A stretch of 39,680 bases of DNA from Tectiglobus sp963922535. Lineage in GTDB: Bacteria > Pseudomonadota > Alphaproteobacteria > Rhizobiales > Hyphomicrobiaceae. Numbering within the stretch: position 1 is the first letter of the stretch; each line of letters starts with the position of its first letter. Of this stretch, positions 11,754 through 20,746 are shown piece after piece. The notes below the pieces were generated by a model. The model did no database searches, was not told where the DNA came from, and was given only the letters and a program-made list of their open reading frames with translations. A program made the translations under genes and the position numbers. The stretch covers positions 1 through 39,680 of the forward strand of contig CAWUIN010000011.1 in NCBI GenBank assembly GCA_963922535.1. Direction: 5' to 3'.

Positions 11754-13278
11754 CTGGCGCTGGCGCATAAACAACCTCTACACGATCACGAATAAGAACG
11801 GACAGGTTGTCCCGTTCCAGATGAATGACGCCCAAGCCGATCTTTTCGACAACATGCATTTTTTGAACGTGATCCTCAAAGCCCGCCAGCTTGGTTTCTC
11901 GACTTTCATAGCGATTTTCATGCTGGATGTCAGCATATTCAATCGAGGTGTCGCATGTGGCCTGGTTGACGCTACGATGGACGACGCTAAGGCCAAGCTA
12001 ACCAAGATCAAGCTGGCCTACGATCAGATGCCTGCATGGATCAAAGATGCTGTGCCGATGGTCACAAGCAACACCCGTGAAGTGACCTTCTCCAATGGCT
12101 CAAGCATCACTGCTGGCACATCGCATCGAGGCGGCACACTGCAATACCTACACATCTCCGAGTTCGGCAAAATATGTGCGCATTTCCCAGAGAGAGCGCG
12201 TGAGATCGTAACCGGCGCTCTGAACACTGTTGCTGCCGGTCAGATCGTGTTCATAGAGAGCACGGCCGAAGGCGAGATGGGCGCGTTTTATGACATCGTG
12301 CAGGAGGCCCGCAGGCTGCAGCGCATGGGTGTCACGCTTTCGGATCTGGATTTCAAGTTTTTCTTTTATCCGTGGTTCCGTGATCCGTCATATGCGATTG
12401 ATCCGACCGGCATCGACATATCTCCACGGCATCAGAAGTATTTCGACGAACTGAACAATGAGCACAGCATCGACCTGACGCCACAGCAATGCGCCTGGTA
12501 CGTCAAGAAGTCCGCCACGCAAATGGGCGACATGAAACGTGAATACCCATCGACGCCAGATGAGGCATTCGAGACCAGCGTCGAGGGATCAATATTAGGA
12601 GAATGGCTGAATGCATCTGAAGCTCGCGGCGATATTGGCAATTATCCAGCTGCCCCTGGTGTATCTGTCCATACAGCATGGGATATTGGCCGCCACGATG
12701 CGACTGCTGTCTGGTTTTATCAGATAATGGTCGGCAAGGTTCGCGTCGTTGGCTATTACGAGGCGGCAGGCACAGAGCTACCGACGCACGCCAAGGCGGT
12801 TCAGGAGATGTATCAGCGCAACGGCTGGACACGTGATGAGCATTCCGAGGATGTATGGCCACATGACGGTCGCGTCACTGAGTGGGGAACAGGACGTAGC
12901 CGGGTAGAGAGCGGCATTGAGAATGGACTTAAAGTCCGCATCTCCCCCAACTTGTCACTACAGGACGGAATTCAGGCGACACGGGCGACACTGGCATTGT
13001 GCCAGTTTGACCAGGCCGCCTGCGCCGATGGTCTCCGGTCATTGCGTAACTATCGGTGGTCCTGGGTCGAAAGCCGTGGCTCATTTGATTTGTCGACGCC
13101 AGCCAAGAACGGAGCGCAGCACTGTGCTGATGCTCTGCGATACATGGCAATCACATGGCGCGAGATCATCCCGTCGCTCGAAGAGCAGCCCGATCCGCTC
13201 AAGGAGCTTCTGAGAGAGAAGACCTTTGATGAGGCGATCAATAGTCAGCTTGGAGATTTAGACGATGACACAGTTTAA
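11698..13278 (+). CDS. terL: Terminase large subunit
   Basis: 526 aa. ATPase of the packaging motor plus headful nuclease. The Walker A site is the atypical KARQLGFST (61-69), common in TerL. The Walker B-like segment is LHISEFGK with Glu155. The RNase H-like nuclease has Asp329 and Asp334 in HTAWDIGRHDATAVWF, a later Asp in DVWPHDGR and the conserved HCADALRYM near the C-terminus. ATG 11698 has GGAG close upstream. Followed directly by a virion-module gene and the portal. DNA is probably packaged by headful or cos cutting; the sequence does not decide. Confidence 0.93.
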   Translation: MGAHGGCQATQQIIGRLTDWRWRINNLYTITNKNGQVVPFQMNDAQADLFDNMHFLNVILKARQLGFSTFIAIFMLDVSIFNRGVACGLVDATMDDAKAKLTKIKLAYDQMPAWIKDAVPMVTSNTREVTFSNGSSITAGTSHRGGTLQYLHISEFGKICAHFPERAREIVTGALNTVAAGQIVFIESTAEGEMGAFYDIVQEARRLQRMGVTLSDLDFKFFFYPWFRDPSYAIDPTGIDISPRHQKYFDELNNEHSIDLTPQQCAWYVKKSATQMGDMKREYPSTPDEAFETSVEGSILGEWLNASEARGDIGNYPAAPGVSVHTAWDIGRHDATAVWFYQIMVGKVRVVGYYEAAGTELPTHAKAVQEMYQRNGWTRDEHSEDVWPHDGRVTEWGTGRSRVESGIENGLKVRISPNLSLQDGIQATRATLALCQFDQAACADGLRSLRNYRWSWVESRGSFDLSTPAKNGAQHCADALRYMAITWREIIPSLEEQPDPLKELLREKTFDEAINSQLGDLDDDTV

Positions 13279-14128
13279 GACCCAGCAAGATCGCGATGCA
13301 GCCGCCCAGGCTCTTGGTTATCAGCAGCGCAAGCCCACGCAATGGACCAATATTCCTCCTGCTATAACAGGTCGTCAGGTTGAAGGCGCATCTATACTGC
13401 CGATCGGTCGTTATGAGATGCCTGATGGCTCAAGTCAGGTGTCTTTTGGCCTGCCACAAGGCCCTTTAGATGCTTACCGCTCTATGCGCTATGGGCTTGG
13501 CTTTGAACAAGATCCAGATGCGCCGCCGGGATATATGTCTGAAGGTGCAATGACAAGAGGCGCATTTGGTGCAGCCGGTGCGGCAGCAACTGGAGGCATA
13601 GCAGCTACAGCTGCGGCGCGTGCGGCAGGCAGGCCGATGGTGCCACGTGGTGCCCTAGGCTCCAACGCAGACAGCAGTGCGAGATATGCAGCAAACCAGC
13701 AGCGTATGGCTAATGCTGATACAGATAGTTTGTATCAAACAGTTTATAGGCAAGGCGACGCGGTTGGAACTATTAGCGGCCGTAGGGTTGGTCAGGATGA
13801 AGCTAAGATAGATAGCTCTCTGTTGGATGGTCGGCTTAGGGGGCAGGGGATAGGCATAGATCTATATCGACATCTTATTGATAGATTACACAAGGATGGA
13901 AGGCACGTTAAGAGCGACAGTCTTGTGTCCGATGACGCTTCGAAGGTTTATGAAGCGCTGAAAAGATTGGGATATGACGTAAGGAAGAACCCTAATATTA
14001 AGAGGGTAGACGATAATAGATCGTACTCTGACACTCATGTCTACAGAGTAGCCAAACCTGGCACACCTAGCGACGAGTTCTTTTCTTCTGGCATACCTGG
14101 CCTTCACGCTACGGAGGATGAATATTAA
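13265..14128 (+). CDS. Protein with C-terminal GNAT-type acetyltransferase domain
   Basis: 287 aa between TerL and portal. The N-terminal 130 residues include Pro/Gly- and Ala/Gly-rich stretches (GAFGAAGAAATGGIAATAAA), as in ejection or structural proteins. The C-terminal half resembles GNAT: TISGRR then LRGQGIGIDLYRHLIDRL (the R/Q-x-x-G-x-G acetyl-CoA loop) and ASKVYEALKRLGYDV. The final residues GLHATEDEY recur at the end of the 61-aa protein at 21284-21469 because both genes share a 21-base junction. Codon use is more AT-rich in the GNAT half, suggesting acquisition. Substrate unknown. Confidence 0.7.
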   Translation: MTQFKTQQDRDAAAQALGYQQRKPTQWTNIPPAITGRQVEGASILPIGRYEMPDGSSQVSFGLPQGPLDAYRSMRYGLGFEQDPDAPPGYMSEGAMTRGAFGAAGAAATGGIAATAAARAAGRPMVPRGALGSNADSSARYAANQQRMANADTDSLYQTVYRQGDAVGTISGRRVGQDEAKIDSSLLDGRLRGQGIGIDLYRHLIDRLHKDGRHVKSDSLVSDDASKVYEALKRLGYDVRKNPNIKRVDDNRSYSDTHVYRVAKPGTPSDEFFSSGIPGLHATEDEY

Positions 14129-16245
14129 TGCCAGAGCCTACGCATTACGATGACGGCCTCAATCAGCATATTTCCAGGCCCGGCGGCGATGATCAGCCCA
14201 AAAATATGTCTGCGCAGCAGTCAGCTGCGTATTGGACAGAGCAGCTGTCGATATCGGAACGTGAGCATAAGGATTGGATCAAAGAAGCCGATGAAGTCAT
14301 GCATGTCTATCGCACGGCTGAGAAAAGAAAGCGCAAAGGATCGAATAAGCGGCGTAATAACATCCTTTACGCCAACACAGAGACAATGCGCTCGTCCATA
14401 TTTGGTAAGCCAGGCAAACCGCATGTCGCCACGATGTGGCAGACACAGGATGCAGAAGTTGCCAAAGGCGCTGAGATGCTGCAAAGGGCGCTGACGTGCT
14501 CTGTCAATGATGTGGACTATTTTGACATCATGGAAGCTGCTGTTTTGGACAGCGTATTGACCAATCGTGCTGTTCTTTGGCTTGAGTACGAGCCAGAGAT
14601 TGAACCGGTGCAGATGCAAGATCCATTTACCGGGGAGACGGTCGTTGAAGAGCAGATCACTAACCAAAAGGTTCGCAAGGTTCTGCTGGACCGTCATGAA
14701 TTTCGTCATTCGCCTGCAAAGCGGTGGGAAGACAACTGGTGGGTTGCGCGACGTCACTTAATGACGCGTGATGATCTGAAAGACAATGAATTCAATAACG
14801 CCACTGAGGTCCCTCTGCAGTGGAACCCGAATGATGATACAGATCATACCAAAAAAGAAGACGACAATGTCCGGCGTGCTGAGGTCTGGGAGATCTGGAG
14901 TAAGCCGCACAAGAAGCGGTTTTTTGTCGTTCCTGGCTATACTGAGATACTCAGGGAGGATGATGATCCATACGAGCTAGATAAATTCTGGCCTATGTCG
15001 CGCCCTCTTAATTTGACGCCGCTCGTCGATACGATGATCCCAAGCATCGAGTGGAACCAGTATTCCAGGCTTGCGGACGATCTAGAGGATATCACAGAGC
15101 GCATTGCTAATCTAACCAACGCCATGCGCCGCCGCGGTATTTACGACAGCTCAATTAAAGAGCTTAAGCGCTTGGCGAAGGCGCAGGACAATGAATTCAT
15201 TCCTGTCGAACGTTATGAGCAGCTGGCGCAAAAGGGCGGCTTACAGCAAGCGTTCCAGGTCGAAGATCTTCAAACTTACGTCGCTGCTCTTTCAGAGCTT
15301 TACAGATCGCAGGCTGAAACAGAGGCCCGGATTGATAAGTTATCTGGCATTGCGGACGTCATGCGCGGCAATGTCGATGCTGACGAAAAGCTTGGCCAGA
15401 CGCAGCTAAAGGCACAGTTTGGCGGCCTGCGCATCAAAACGCGGCAGCGCCGGGTACAACGGTTTATTGTCGAGACACAGCGTGTTGAGGCGGAGCTTAT
15501 ACTGACATTCTTTGAGCCGGAGGTTCTGGCTCAGATGACGCAAATTGATGTATCGCCAGAGCTTCTCGAAATGCTGCGTGATGACCGCATGCGTAGTTAT
15601 CTCGTTGACATTGAGACAGACAGCACTGTGTTTGAGGACGCTGAGAGCGAGAAAGCGGCGGTGTCTGAGGCGGTCCAGGCAACTACAAGCTTGATGCAGA
15701 CTGCTATTCCACTTCTCCAGACAGAGCCGGAGATGGCCAATCTTACGTTTGAACTGATTGGCGCGATTGTAAGAACAATCAAAGGCGGCCGCACTATCGA
15801 AGAGGCTGTCGACAAAGCCCGGGAAGAGCGGATGCAACGCATGCAGCAGATGCAGCAACAGCAAGAGGAAAATCCTGAGCCTGATCCAATGCAGCAGCAG
15901 ATGGAAATGCAAATGCAGATGGAGCAGGTAAAAGCTCAGCAAGCACAAGAGCAGGCACAAGCAAAGATGCAGCTTGAGCAGCTTAAATTGCAGGCCGCTC
16001 AGAGCCAGGCCGACATCCAGACGCGCATGGATGAGATAAAAATGCAGGACGCTATGCAGCAAAGCGAGATGAAGCAAATACTCGCTGAGATGCAGATGGA
16101 GCATGAGAAGGCTAAGCACGCTATGGAGATGGAGCGTGATGTGTCCAAATATGAGATCGATTTAGAAAAGATGGCTTTCCAAGCCGAAATGGCGAAGAAA
16201 CAGAATGAATATAAGCAAAAGTCAAACGGTAAGGGGAATGATTAA
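14128..16245 (+). CDS. Portal protein
   Basis: 705 aa, the size of P22-type portals. Forms the dodecameric ring through which DNA enters. The core (about 30-520) has portal features: SEREHKDWIKEADEVMHVYR, IEWNQYSRLADDLEDITERI and GNVDADEKLGQTQLKAQFGG. From about residue 545 to the end it is an extreme Gln/Met/Glu/Lys-rich coiled coil (about 150 residues), comparable to the long barrel of P22 portal. The start overlaps the last base of the previous gene, whose junction contains GGAGG. Followed by microprotein genes, then scaffold and coat. Confidence 0.9.
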   Translation: MPEPTHYDDGLNQHISRPGGDDQPKNMSAQQSAAYWTEQLSISEREHKDWIKEADEVMHVYRTAEKRKRKGSNKRRNNILYANTETMRSSIFGKPGKPHVATMWQTQDAEVAKGAEMLQRALTCSVNDVDYFDIMEAAVLDSVLTNRAVLWLEYEPEIEPVQMQDPFTGETVVEEQITNQKVRKVLLDRHEFRHSPAKRWEDNWWVARRHLMTRDDLKDNEFNNATEVPLQWNPNDDTDHTKKEDDNVRRAEVWEIWSKPHKKRFFVVPGYTEILREDDDPYELDKFWPMSRPLNLTPLVDTMIPSIEWNQYSRLADDLEDITERIANLTNAMRRRGIYDSSIKELKRLAKAQDNEFIPVERYEQLAQKGGLQQAFQVEDLQTYVAALSELYRSQAETEARIDKLSGIADVMRGNVDADEKLGQTQLKAQFGGLRIKTRQRRVQRFIVETQRVEAELILTFFEPEVLAQMTQIDVSPELLEMLRDDRMRSYLVDIETDSTVFEDAESEKAAVSEAVQATTSLMQTAIPLLQTEPEMANLTFELIGAIVRTIKGGRTIEEAVDKAREERMQRMQQMQQQQEENPEPDPMQQQMEMQMQMEQVKAQQAQEQAQAKMQLEQLKLQAAQSQADIQTRMDEIKMQDAMQQSEMKQILAEMQMEHEKAKHAMEMERDVSKYEIDLEKMAFQAEMAKKQNEYKQKSNGKGND

Positions 16246-16248
16246 TAC

Positions 16249-16329
16249 ATGATTGAATATTTAATTGGTGTTTTGCTAATACTTGGTGTATTTTATTGCT
16301 TGATACGTCAAATAAGAAAGATCTGGTGA
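16249..16329 (+). CDS. Membrane microprotein, 26 aa
   Basis: ATG 16249, four bases after the portal stop. Sequence MIEYLIGVLLILGVFYCLIR followed by QIRKIW: a single hydrophobic helix with a basic C-terminal end. AAGGGGA is about 11 bases upstream. First of four consecutive small membrane ORFs between portal and scaffold. Possible roles are lysis regulation, membrane targeting or superinfection control; none is shown. Confidence 0.5.
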   Translation: MIEYLIGVLLILGVFYCLIRQIRKIW

Positions 16330-16330
16330 A

Positions 16331-16432
16331 ATGTATGCATTGTTGCTTATTTTGGGTCTTCTTTTATTTATTGGCGTAGCAAGCGTTATTATAAATCAGC
16401 AAAATGAACGTAACAAAGAGAGCGGGAGCTAA
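16331..16432 (+). CDS. Membrane microprotein, 33 aa
   Basis: ATG 16331 starts one base after the previous TGA (TGAAATG). Sequence MYALLLILGLLLFIGVASVI then a polar tail IINQQNERNKESGS. One transmembrane helix followed by a charged C-terminus, the opposite balance to a signal peptide, so probably an inner-membrane protein. The tight spacing to both neighbours supports coupled translation. Confidence 0.5.
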   Translation: MYALLLILGLLLFIGVASVIINQQNERNKESGS

Positions 16433-16434
16433 TC

Positions 16435-16512
16435 ATGGAATATCTTACAGTAGCTGGCATACTTCTTATTGTTGTTATCGCGACAGTTTTCTATCTTGAT
16501 CGCGCGAAATAA
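16435..16512 (+). CDS. Membrane microprotein, 25 aa
   Basis: ATG 16435 has GGGAG eight bases upstream, inside the end of the previous ORF. Sequence MEYLTVAGILLIVVIATVFY then LDRAK: one transmembrane helix with an acidic N-terminus and basic C-terminus. Best ribosome binding site of the three tiny ORFs. Confidence 0.5.
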   Translation: MEYLTVAGILLIVVIATVFYLDRAK

Positions 16513-16531
16513 TTTATGACGGGGGCATATA

Positions 16532-16738
16532 ATGATCACTAAGCTTAATGGAATTCTAGAAGATACGCGGCCGTTTATTTTATTGGTTGCTTTAATATTT
16601 GGCTTAATGGGCGCTTTGTTTGCTGCGGCTGACATTGTGAATATGTTTGGCACGAGACTGCCTTGGTTTTCAGAGGGTACGGCACAATCACATGCGATTG
16701 TTGGGGCCTGTTTAGCTATTGTGGCAGGACGAGCATGA
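16532..16738 (+). CDS. Small two-helix membrane protein, 68 aa
   Basis: GGGGGC lies seven bases before ATG 16532. Hydrophobic segments are RPFILLVALIFGLMGALFAA (about 13-36) and SHAIVGACLAIVAG (about 52-66). The size and topology are those of a small holin or holin-like protein, but it is not next to the endolysin. Its stop overlaps the next gene as ATGA. Confidence 0.65.
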   Translation: MITKLNGILEDTRPFILLVALIFGLMGALFAAADIVNMFGTRLPWFSEGTAQSHAIVGACLAIVAGRA

Positions 16739-17166
16739 CACGCGAAGAACGCATCGACCGCATGATATCAGCCCGCCGCACATTCGTCGGCTGGACACCG
16801 CCTGCAAAGCAGAAAGACCGGCACGGCATCGGCGGCAACAATCCGCCTAAGTACGATCCAAAAGCTGAGGTCACGGGCTTCCCGACGGTCATGCGTCCTG
16901 TTGAGCCAGTTTCGTTAGATGGACAGACAGAGCTTACGTGTCGCTCACAGATCAGAGATTTTGAACGCAATAACAATGTCGAGCGCATTGGATTAGACTA
17001 CACCGCGTCTAGTGATCACGACGACAAGCCCTGGTGGTGGGACGAGTACAAGGAAAACCGGCGCGAGCGTGAGAAGTCAAAGAGGGCTGACAAACAAGGG
17101 CCTGAACTTTTTCTGCCGTCGAAAGCGCCGCATAAGCCTAAAAGGGTGAGAAATGCAGATCTCTGA
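16735..17166 (+). CDS. Hypothetical virion-module protein, 143 aa
   Basis: ATG 16735 overlaps the previous stop. The protein is polar and basic (MTREERIDRMISARRTFVGW, ENRREREKSKRADKQ) with Trp-rich DDKPWWWDEYK. No transmembrane segment. Overlaps the scaffold gene start by 14 bases. Its position between portal and scaffold suggests a head-assembly role, not shown by domain. Confidence 0.6.
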   Translation: MTREERIDRMISARRTFVGWTPPAKQKDRHGIGGNNPPKYDPKAEVTGFPTVMRPVEPVSLDGQTELTCRSQIRDFERNNNVERIGLDYTASSDHDDKPWWWDEYKENRREREKSKRADKQGPELFLPSKAPHKPKRVRNADL

Positions 17167-18298
17167 CGATGACATTGACGATATCGACTTTGGTTCCGAA
17201 ACAGGCGAAGCTGAAGATGCGACGCCATCCCAACCGCCGTCAGACGATGATGATGGTGACGAATTGCACGACATTGTCGCGGAGGCTGCTCAAGAGGCGG
17301 CCGGCGATGATGACGGATACAGCCGTGATGAACTTGGAAGATTTGCCAAGAAAGAAGGCGAAGCTGGCGAAACAGACGGTAGCCAGACAGATGATGCGGA
17401 AAATGCTGTAGACGCCGATAGTGCAGACGATGTCCAGTCAGAATTGCCCGAGCACATGGCTGAGTGGAGCGAGGATCAGCTCGCTGCTTATGAAGCTTTG
17501 CCGGATGAAGCCAAAGCCTATTTAAGTGACCCGCAGGGCGTTGTGAAGTACGTTGAAGAGAACGTGCGCTCTCAAATGCAGCAGCAGTATGAACCGATGT
17601 TGCAGCAGCTTGAGCCAATTATGCAGGTCCTCCAAGACACGCAGACATCGGATTATCTTGCGCGTCGCCAGCACGAGCTTGGCATGAGCCAAGAAGATAT
17701 TATATCGCGCGTTTTGCAGACAGACGCTTTCTTGACATACGCGCCGAACACTCAGGCCCGCCATCAAGCTGCGATGCAGCTACTACAGTCATACGGGATT
17801 GATCCCGTTGAGATGGTGCTGGGAGCCGAAGGCGGCGGCCAAAATTATCAGCAAAATGATCTACAACAGCAGCTTGCAGCAGAGCGCTGGCAACGCGAGC
17901 GCATGCAAATGCAGATGCAGCAGCAAGTAGGTCAACAAACACAACAAAACGTCGAGGCGTTTGCATCCCAGGTGGGATCCGATGGACAGCCACTGAGACC
18001 GATGATGGGCAACCCATCGGTTCGCGCATCCATGGGGCATCTCATTGCATCAGGGCAAGCGCACTCACTGGATCATGCCTATCAAATGGCTGTTGCTCCG
18101 TTAGAGGCTGAGATATCCCAAAGGGCTCAGTATCTGGCGCAGCAGCAGGCAGCGCAAGCAGCGCAGAGCAGGCAGAAGGCAGTGAGACGGTCGGCGCGTG
18201 CTCGCCCTGTTAGAGTTAATACAGCTCAGCATGGCGGCACAAAGGACGGGCAAACAATCGAGGACATCGTCGGCGGCGTTGTCTCAGAAATGATGTGA
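17153..18298 (+). CDS. Scaffolding protein
   Basis: 381 aa. The first 100 residues are strongly acidic (DDDIDDIDF, SDDDDGDELHDIV). The middle is helical and Gln-rich (SQMQQQYEPMLQQLEPIMQV; QMQMQQQVGQQTQQN). The C-terminus is basic (RQKAVRRSARARPVRV), the end that contacts coat protein in P22-like scaffolds. It lies directly upstream of the coat gene. Scaffolds are poorly conserved in sequence, so the call depends on composition and position. It would fill the prohead during assembly and then leave or be degraded. Confidence 0.85.
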   Translation: MQISDDDIDDIDFGSETGEAEDATPSQPPSDDDDGDELHDIVAEAAQEAAGDDDGYSRDELGRFAKKEGEAGETDGSQTDDAENAVDADSADDVQSELPEHMAEWSEDQLAAYEALPDEAKAYLSDPQGVVKYVEENVRSQMQQQYEPMLQQLEPIMQVLQDTQTSDYLARRQHELGMSQEDIISRVLQTDAFLTYAPNTQARHQAAMQLLQSYGIDPVEMVLGAEGGGQNYQQNDLQQQLAAERWQRERMQMQMQQQVGQQTQQNVEAFASQVGSDGQPLRPMMGNPSVRASMGHLIASGQAHSLDHAYQMAVAPLEAEISQRAQYLAQQQAAQAAQSRQKAVRRSARARPVRVNTAQHGGTKDGQTIEDIVGGVVSEMM

Positions 18299-18310
18299 GG
18301 ATAAAAAAAT

Positions 18311-19309
18311 ATGGCAGACGGCGTCGTCAGTCAGGACATTCTATCGACGACTATGGAGCGCTATGCCTCCAAGTTGATCGCGAACTTGCCGAAACGATCA
18401 CCAGCTTTGAATTACATTGCCAAGAATGGCCGTAGCACAGACGGCGGATTTTCTGGTCGTGTGTTTCGGCAGCCTTTGGAATACGGCTTCAACACAAACG
18501 TGCAGTTTTACGCAGGCTCTGAGCAGTTCCGTGTTGACCGCACAGAAGCTTTCTCTCATGCTGACTTTTACATGCGCCAGCTCGTTGGCACTGTGATCAT
18601 CGAGGGCATTGAAGAGGCTATGAATGACGGCAAAGAAGCCGTCATAAATTTCACAGCCGCCAAGATCAAGAACTTGGAACGCTCGCTGCAGATGATCGTC
18701 GCTGAAAGTTTCCATTTCGATGGTACAGAGCACGATGGCAAGGGTTTTTCTGGCATTAAGCAGTTTGTGCCGGATGATCCAACAACAGGCTCTGTCGGCG
18801 GTCTCTCAGCTGCAGAGGTTGATCAGCGAGGCCGCTTCTGGTGGCGTTCTCAGATTACTAAGGTAGATGAGATCGGCGCTGTGCATGAAGCTGGCATGAC
18901 TGTACGTCCGTACACAAGATCACTCAATCGCCTCAAAATCAATTGCACGGATGGTCCTGACATGCCTGACATGATCCTGTCTGGCTCTGATCATTACGTT
19001 AAGATCTTGGAAGAAATCCAAGAAAAGACCATGCTCACGCAGCGTGATAAAGCTGGTTTCGGGTTTAATTCAATCTGCCATGGTCCAATGGGTGACGCTG
19101 CAATCATCCTGGACCAGCTGCAAGATGCTGATCGCACTCATATGCTCAACAGTGAGTACATCTATCAGCGCAAAGCCAAGGGCCGTTGGATGCGTAATCT
19201 TGATCCGACACGTCCGGTCAACCAGGACGTCAGCGCCAAGTCAATCATTGGTTATGGCAACCTGACGATTGCTAACCGCGAACGCCAGGGCGTGCTTCTT
19301 GATACATAA
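18311..19309 (+). CDS. Major capsid protein
   Basis: 332 aa with GAGGATAAAAAAAT upstream of the ATG. Sequence pattern is that of a podophage coat protein with HK97-like fold: N-terminal helix (LSTTMERYASKLIANLPKRS), an E-loop-like region (GGFSGRVFRQPLEYGFNTNV), the acidic helix IIEGIEEAMNDGKEAVINFT, and a C-terminal MRNLDPTRPVNQD...IIGYGNLTIA. It follows scaffold and precedes completion proteins, the conserved head gene order. The exact coat family is not determined. Confidence 0.85.
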   Translation: MADGVVSQDILSTTMERYASKLIANLPKRSPALNYIAKNGRSTDGGFSGRVFRQPLEYGFNTNVQFYAGSEQFRVDRTEAFSHADFYMRQLVGTVIIEGIEEAMNDGKEAVINFTAAKIKNLERSLQMIVAESFHFDGTEHDGKGFSGIKQFVPDDPTTGSVGGLSAAEVDQRGRFWWRSQITKVDEIGAVHEAGMTVRPYTRSLNRLKINCTDGPDMPDMILSGSDHYVKILEEIQEKTMLTQRDKAGFGFNSICHGPMGDAAIILDQLQDADRTHMLNSEYIYQRKAKGRWMRNLDPTRPVNQDVSAKSIIGYGNLTIANRERQGVLLDT

Positions 19310-19320
19310 GGAACGATAAT

Positions 19321-19599
19321 ATGTCTTTGTATTCTCAGGACTGGATAACAAAGCCTATACCTGTAGGTGGCGTCGTCAATGCGAATTTCGATGATCCATC
19401 ATCAGAGCAGCATCATGCTCTAAATGATGTCATCCACGGCAGTGACGGCACACAATGGCGATATGTCAAAGCTCATGCTGCTATCGCTGCAGCAGGCACG
19501 GTTGCCATCGCGGCATCAGGCGTCACTCAATCTGGATCAACACATTCAGCCCGGGTGGCGTTTGCCAAGGATGAATACGGCTGGGTTAAGAAGGTGTAA
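19321..19599 (+). CDS. Small virion protein, possible head decoration
   Basis: 92 aa directly after the coat gene. Mostly short beta-like and small residues: VGGVVNANFDDPSSEQHHAL, AAIAAAGTVAIAASGVTQSG, VAFAKDEYGWVKKV. Size, position and beta/Gly/Ala composition fit a capsid decoration or stabilising protein, but no family was recognised. Confidence 0.6.
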   Translation: MSLYSQDWITKPIPVGGVVNANFDDPSSEQHHALNDVIHGSDGTQWRYVKAHAAIAAAGTVAIAASGVTQSGSTHSARVAFAKDEYGWVKKV

Positions 19600-19602
19600 C
19601 GC

Positions 19603-20040
19603 ATGTTTCACGAAAATAAACAGCCTCAAGGCCGAAGTAATCTGAAAGTCTCGTTCGAGGCGGATATCGAAACTGGTCGCGACATGCTGCGCGTCTTCTG
19701 GATCGACAGCAAAGATGAGCAGGTTCGACCCGTTAAGCCAGACGATATCGAAAGGTGGCCCCAGCAGTGGGCCATCTATGACCAAGCCAAAGCAAGCATG
19801 GTCAAAGTCGATGGTCCTTTCGTCAGCGAGATCCCCATGATGGATCGTGGTGTTGCAATGTCGCTTAGGCTTAAGGGTATCATGACTGTTGCACAGCTGG
19901 CTAGGCTCGATGATTTTGCGGCTACAAATCTCGACATGGAGCGTGGCAAGCAATGGCGTGATGCTGCTGTGATGTTCCAGGCTGCGCAGGCTGCAAATAA
20001 GGCCATTGAGAAGCCGAAGCAGCCACAGAAGGCAGCATAA
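19603..20040 (+). CDS. Head completion-region protein, 145 aa
   Basis: Starts three bases after the previous stop. The N-terminal half is polar and beta-like (LKVSFEADIETGRDMLRVFW). The C-terminal half has RLKGIMTVAQLARLDDFAAT, a helix-hairpin-helix-like pattern seen in small proteins of this genome position in podophages, followed by an Ala/Lys/Gln tail. Function unknown; located between coat and the gp4-like adaptor. Confidence 0.6.
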   Translation: MFHENKQPQGRSNLKVSFEADIETGRDMLRVFWIDSKDEQVRPVKPDDIERWPQQWAIYDQAKASMVKVDGPFVSEIPMMDRGVAMSLRLKGIMTVAQLARLDDFAATNLDMERGKQWRDAAVMFQAAQAANKAIEKPKQPQKAA

Positions 20041-20041
20041 T

Positions 20042-20746
20042 ATGACACTCAGCTCATCCATATACGAGATCGCACGTGATGTTTCTGACGACCTGAATTA
20101 TCAGCTAATATCGTCAATATTCACGGGCGTCCAGGGTACGGATGACGAGCGCAAAATGAGGCGCGCGGTTAAGAAAACTGCGCGTTTCTTATACCGATAT
20201 TGGGACTGGCCTGCCCTGGAACGCGCGCTTACATTCACGTCGACTGCCAATGGCGTGCAGACAGGTGCAGTTCCTGCCGATTTCGGTCGCCTTCGGAAGC
20301 TGCCGTTTCATAATGCCACGAAAGATGAATTTTTTCATCCGCAATCAGAGTTGTCAGAATATGACAATCACGAGCGTAATAACTGCTACGGATTATTTAT
20401 ATCCGGCAGCACTCTCAGATACTCATCTCATCACGCTCCAGGCGATACGATTACCGGCTACTACATAACAAGCCATTACGTGACTGCGCAGGACGGCACG
20501 ACGAAGACCGAAGTTAGCAAAGACACTGACCGCCTGCCGTGGCCGGATGAGGTGTTACATTTAGGGCTGGTATGGGCGCTATTGCAGCGCGATGGAGATC
20601 AAACGAGCGATGATTACTCGGCATTAGTGGCGGCGCTCAATGAGCACATTACGGAATTATCACCGAGCGCAACGCTCGACATGGAAAGCGTTTCAGACAG
20701 CATTGATCATTATGGCTGGCCGCGTGAGGGATGGGGGCAAAATTGA
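20042..20746 (+). CDS. Head-to-tail adaptor, P22 gp4-like
   Basis: 234 aa from ATG 20042, two bases after the previous stop. The N-terminal helical region (SSIYEIARDVSDDLNYQLIS, MRRAVKKTARFLYRYWDWPA) and the later beta region (FISGSTLRYSSHHAPGDTIT) are typical of the adaptor that sits below the portal in P22-like phages. The WDWPALERALTF motif is one I associate with these adaptors. Gene order (coat, small proteins, gp4, nozzle) agrees. Confidence 0.75.
   Translation: MTLSSSIYEIARDVSDDLNYQLISSIFTGVQGTDDERKMRRAVKKTARFLYRYWDWPALERALTFTSTANGVQTGAVPADFGRLRKLPFHNATKDEFFHPQSELSEYDNHERNNCYGLFISGSTLRYSSHHAPGDTITGYYITSHYVTAQDGTTKTEVSKDTDRLPWPDEVLHLGLVWALLQRDGDQTSDDYSALVAALNEHITELSPSATLDMESVSDSIDHYGWPREGWGQN

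Noticed and set aside
15406..16119. 237-aa Leu/His-rich minus-strand ORF
   Set aside because: Antisense to the Gln/Met/Glu-rich coiled coil of the portal; long open frame caused by biased codons.
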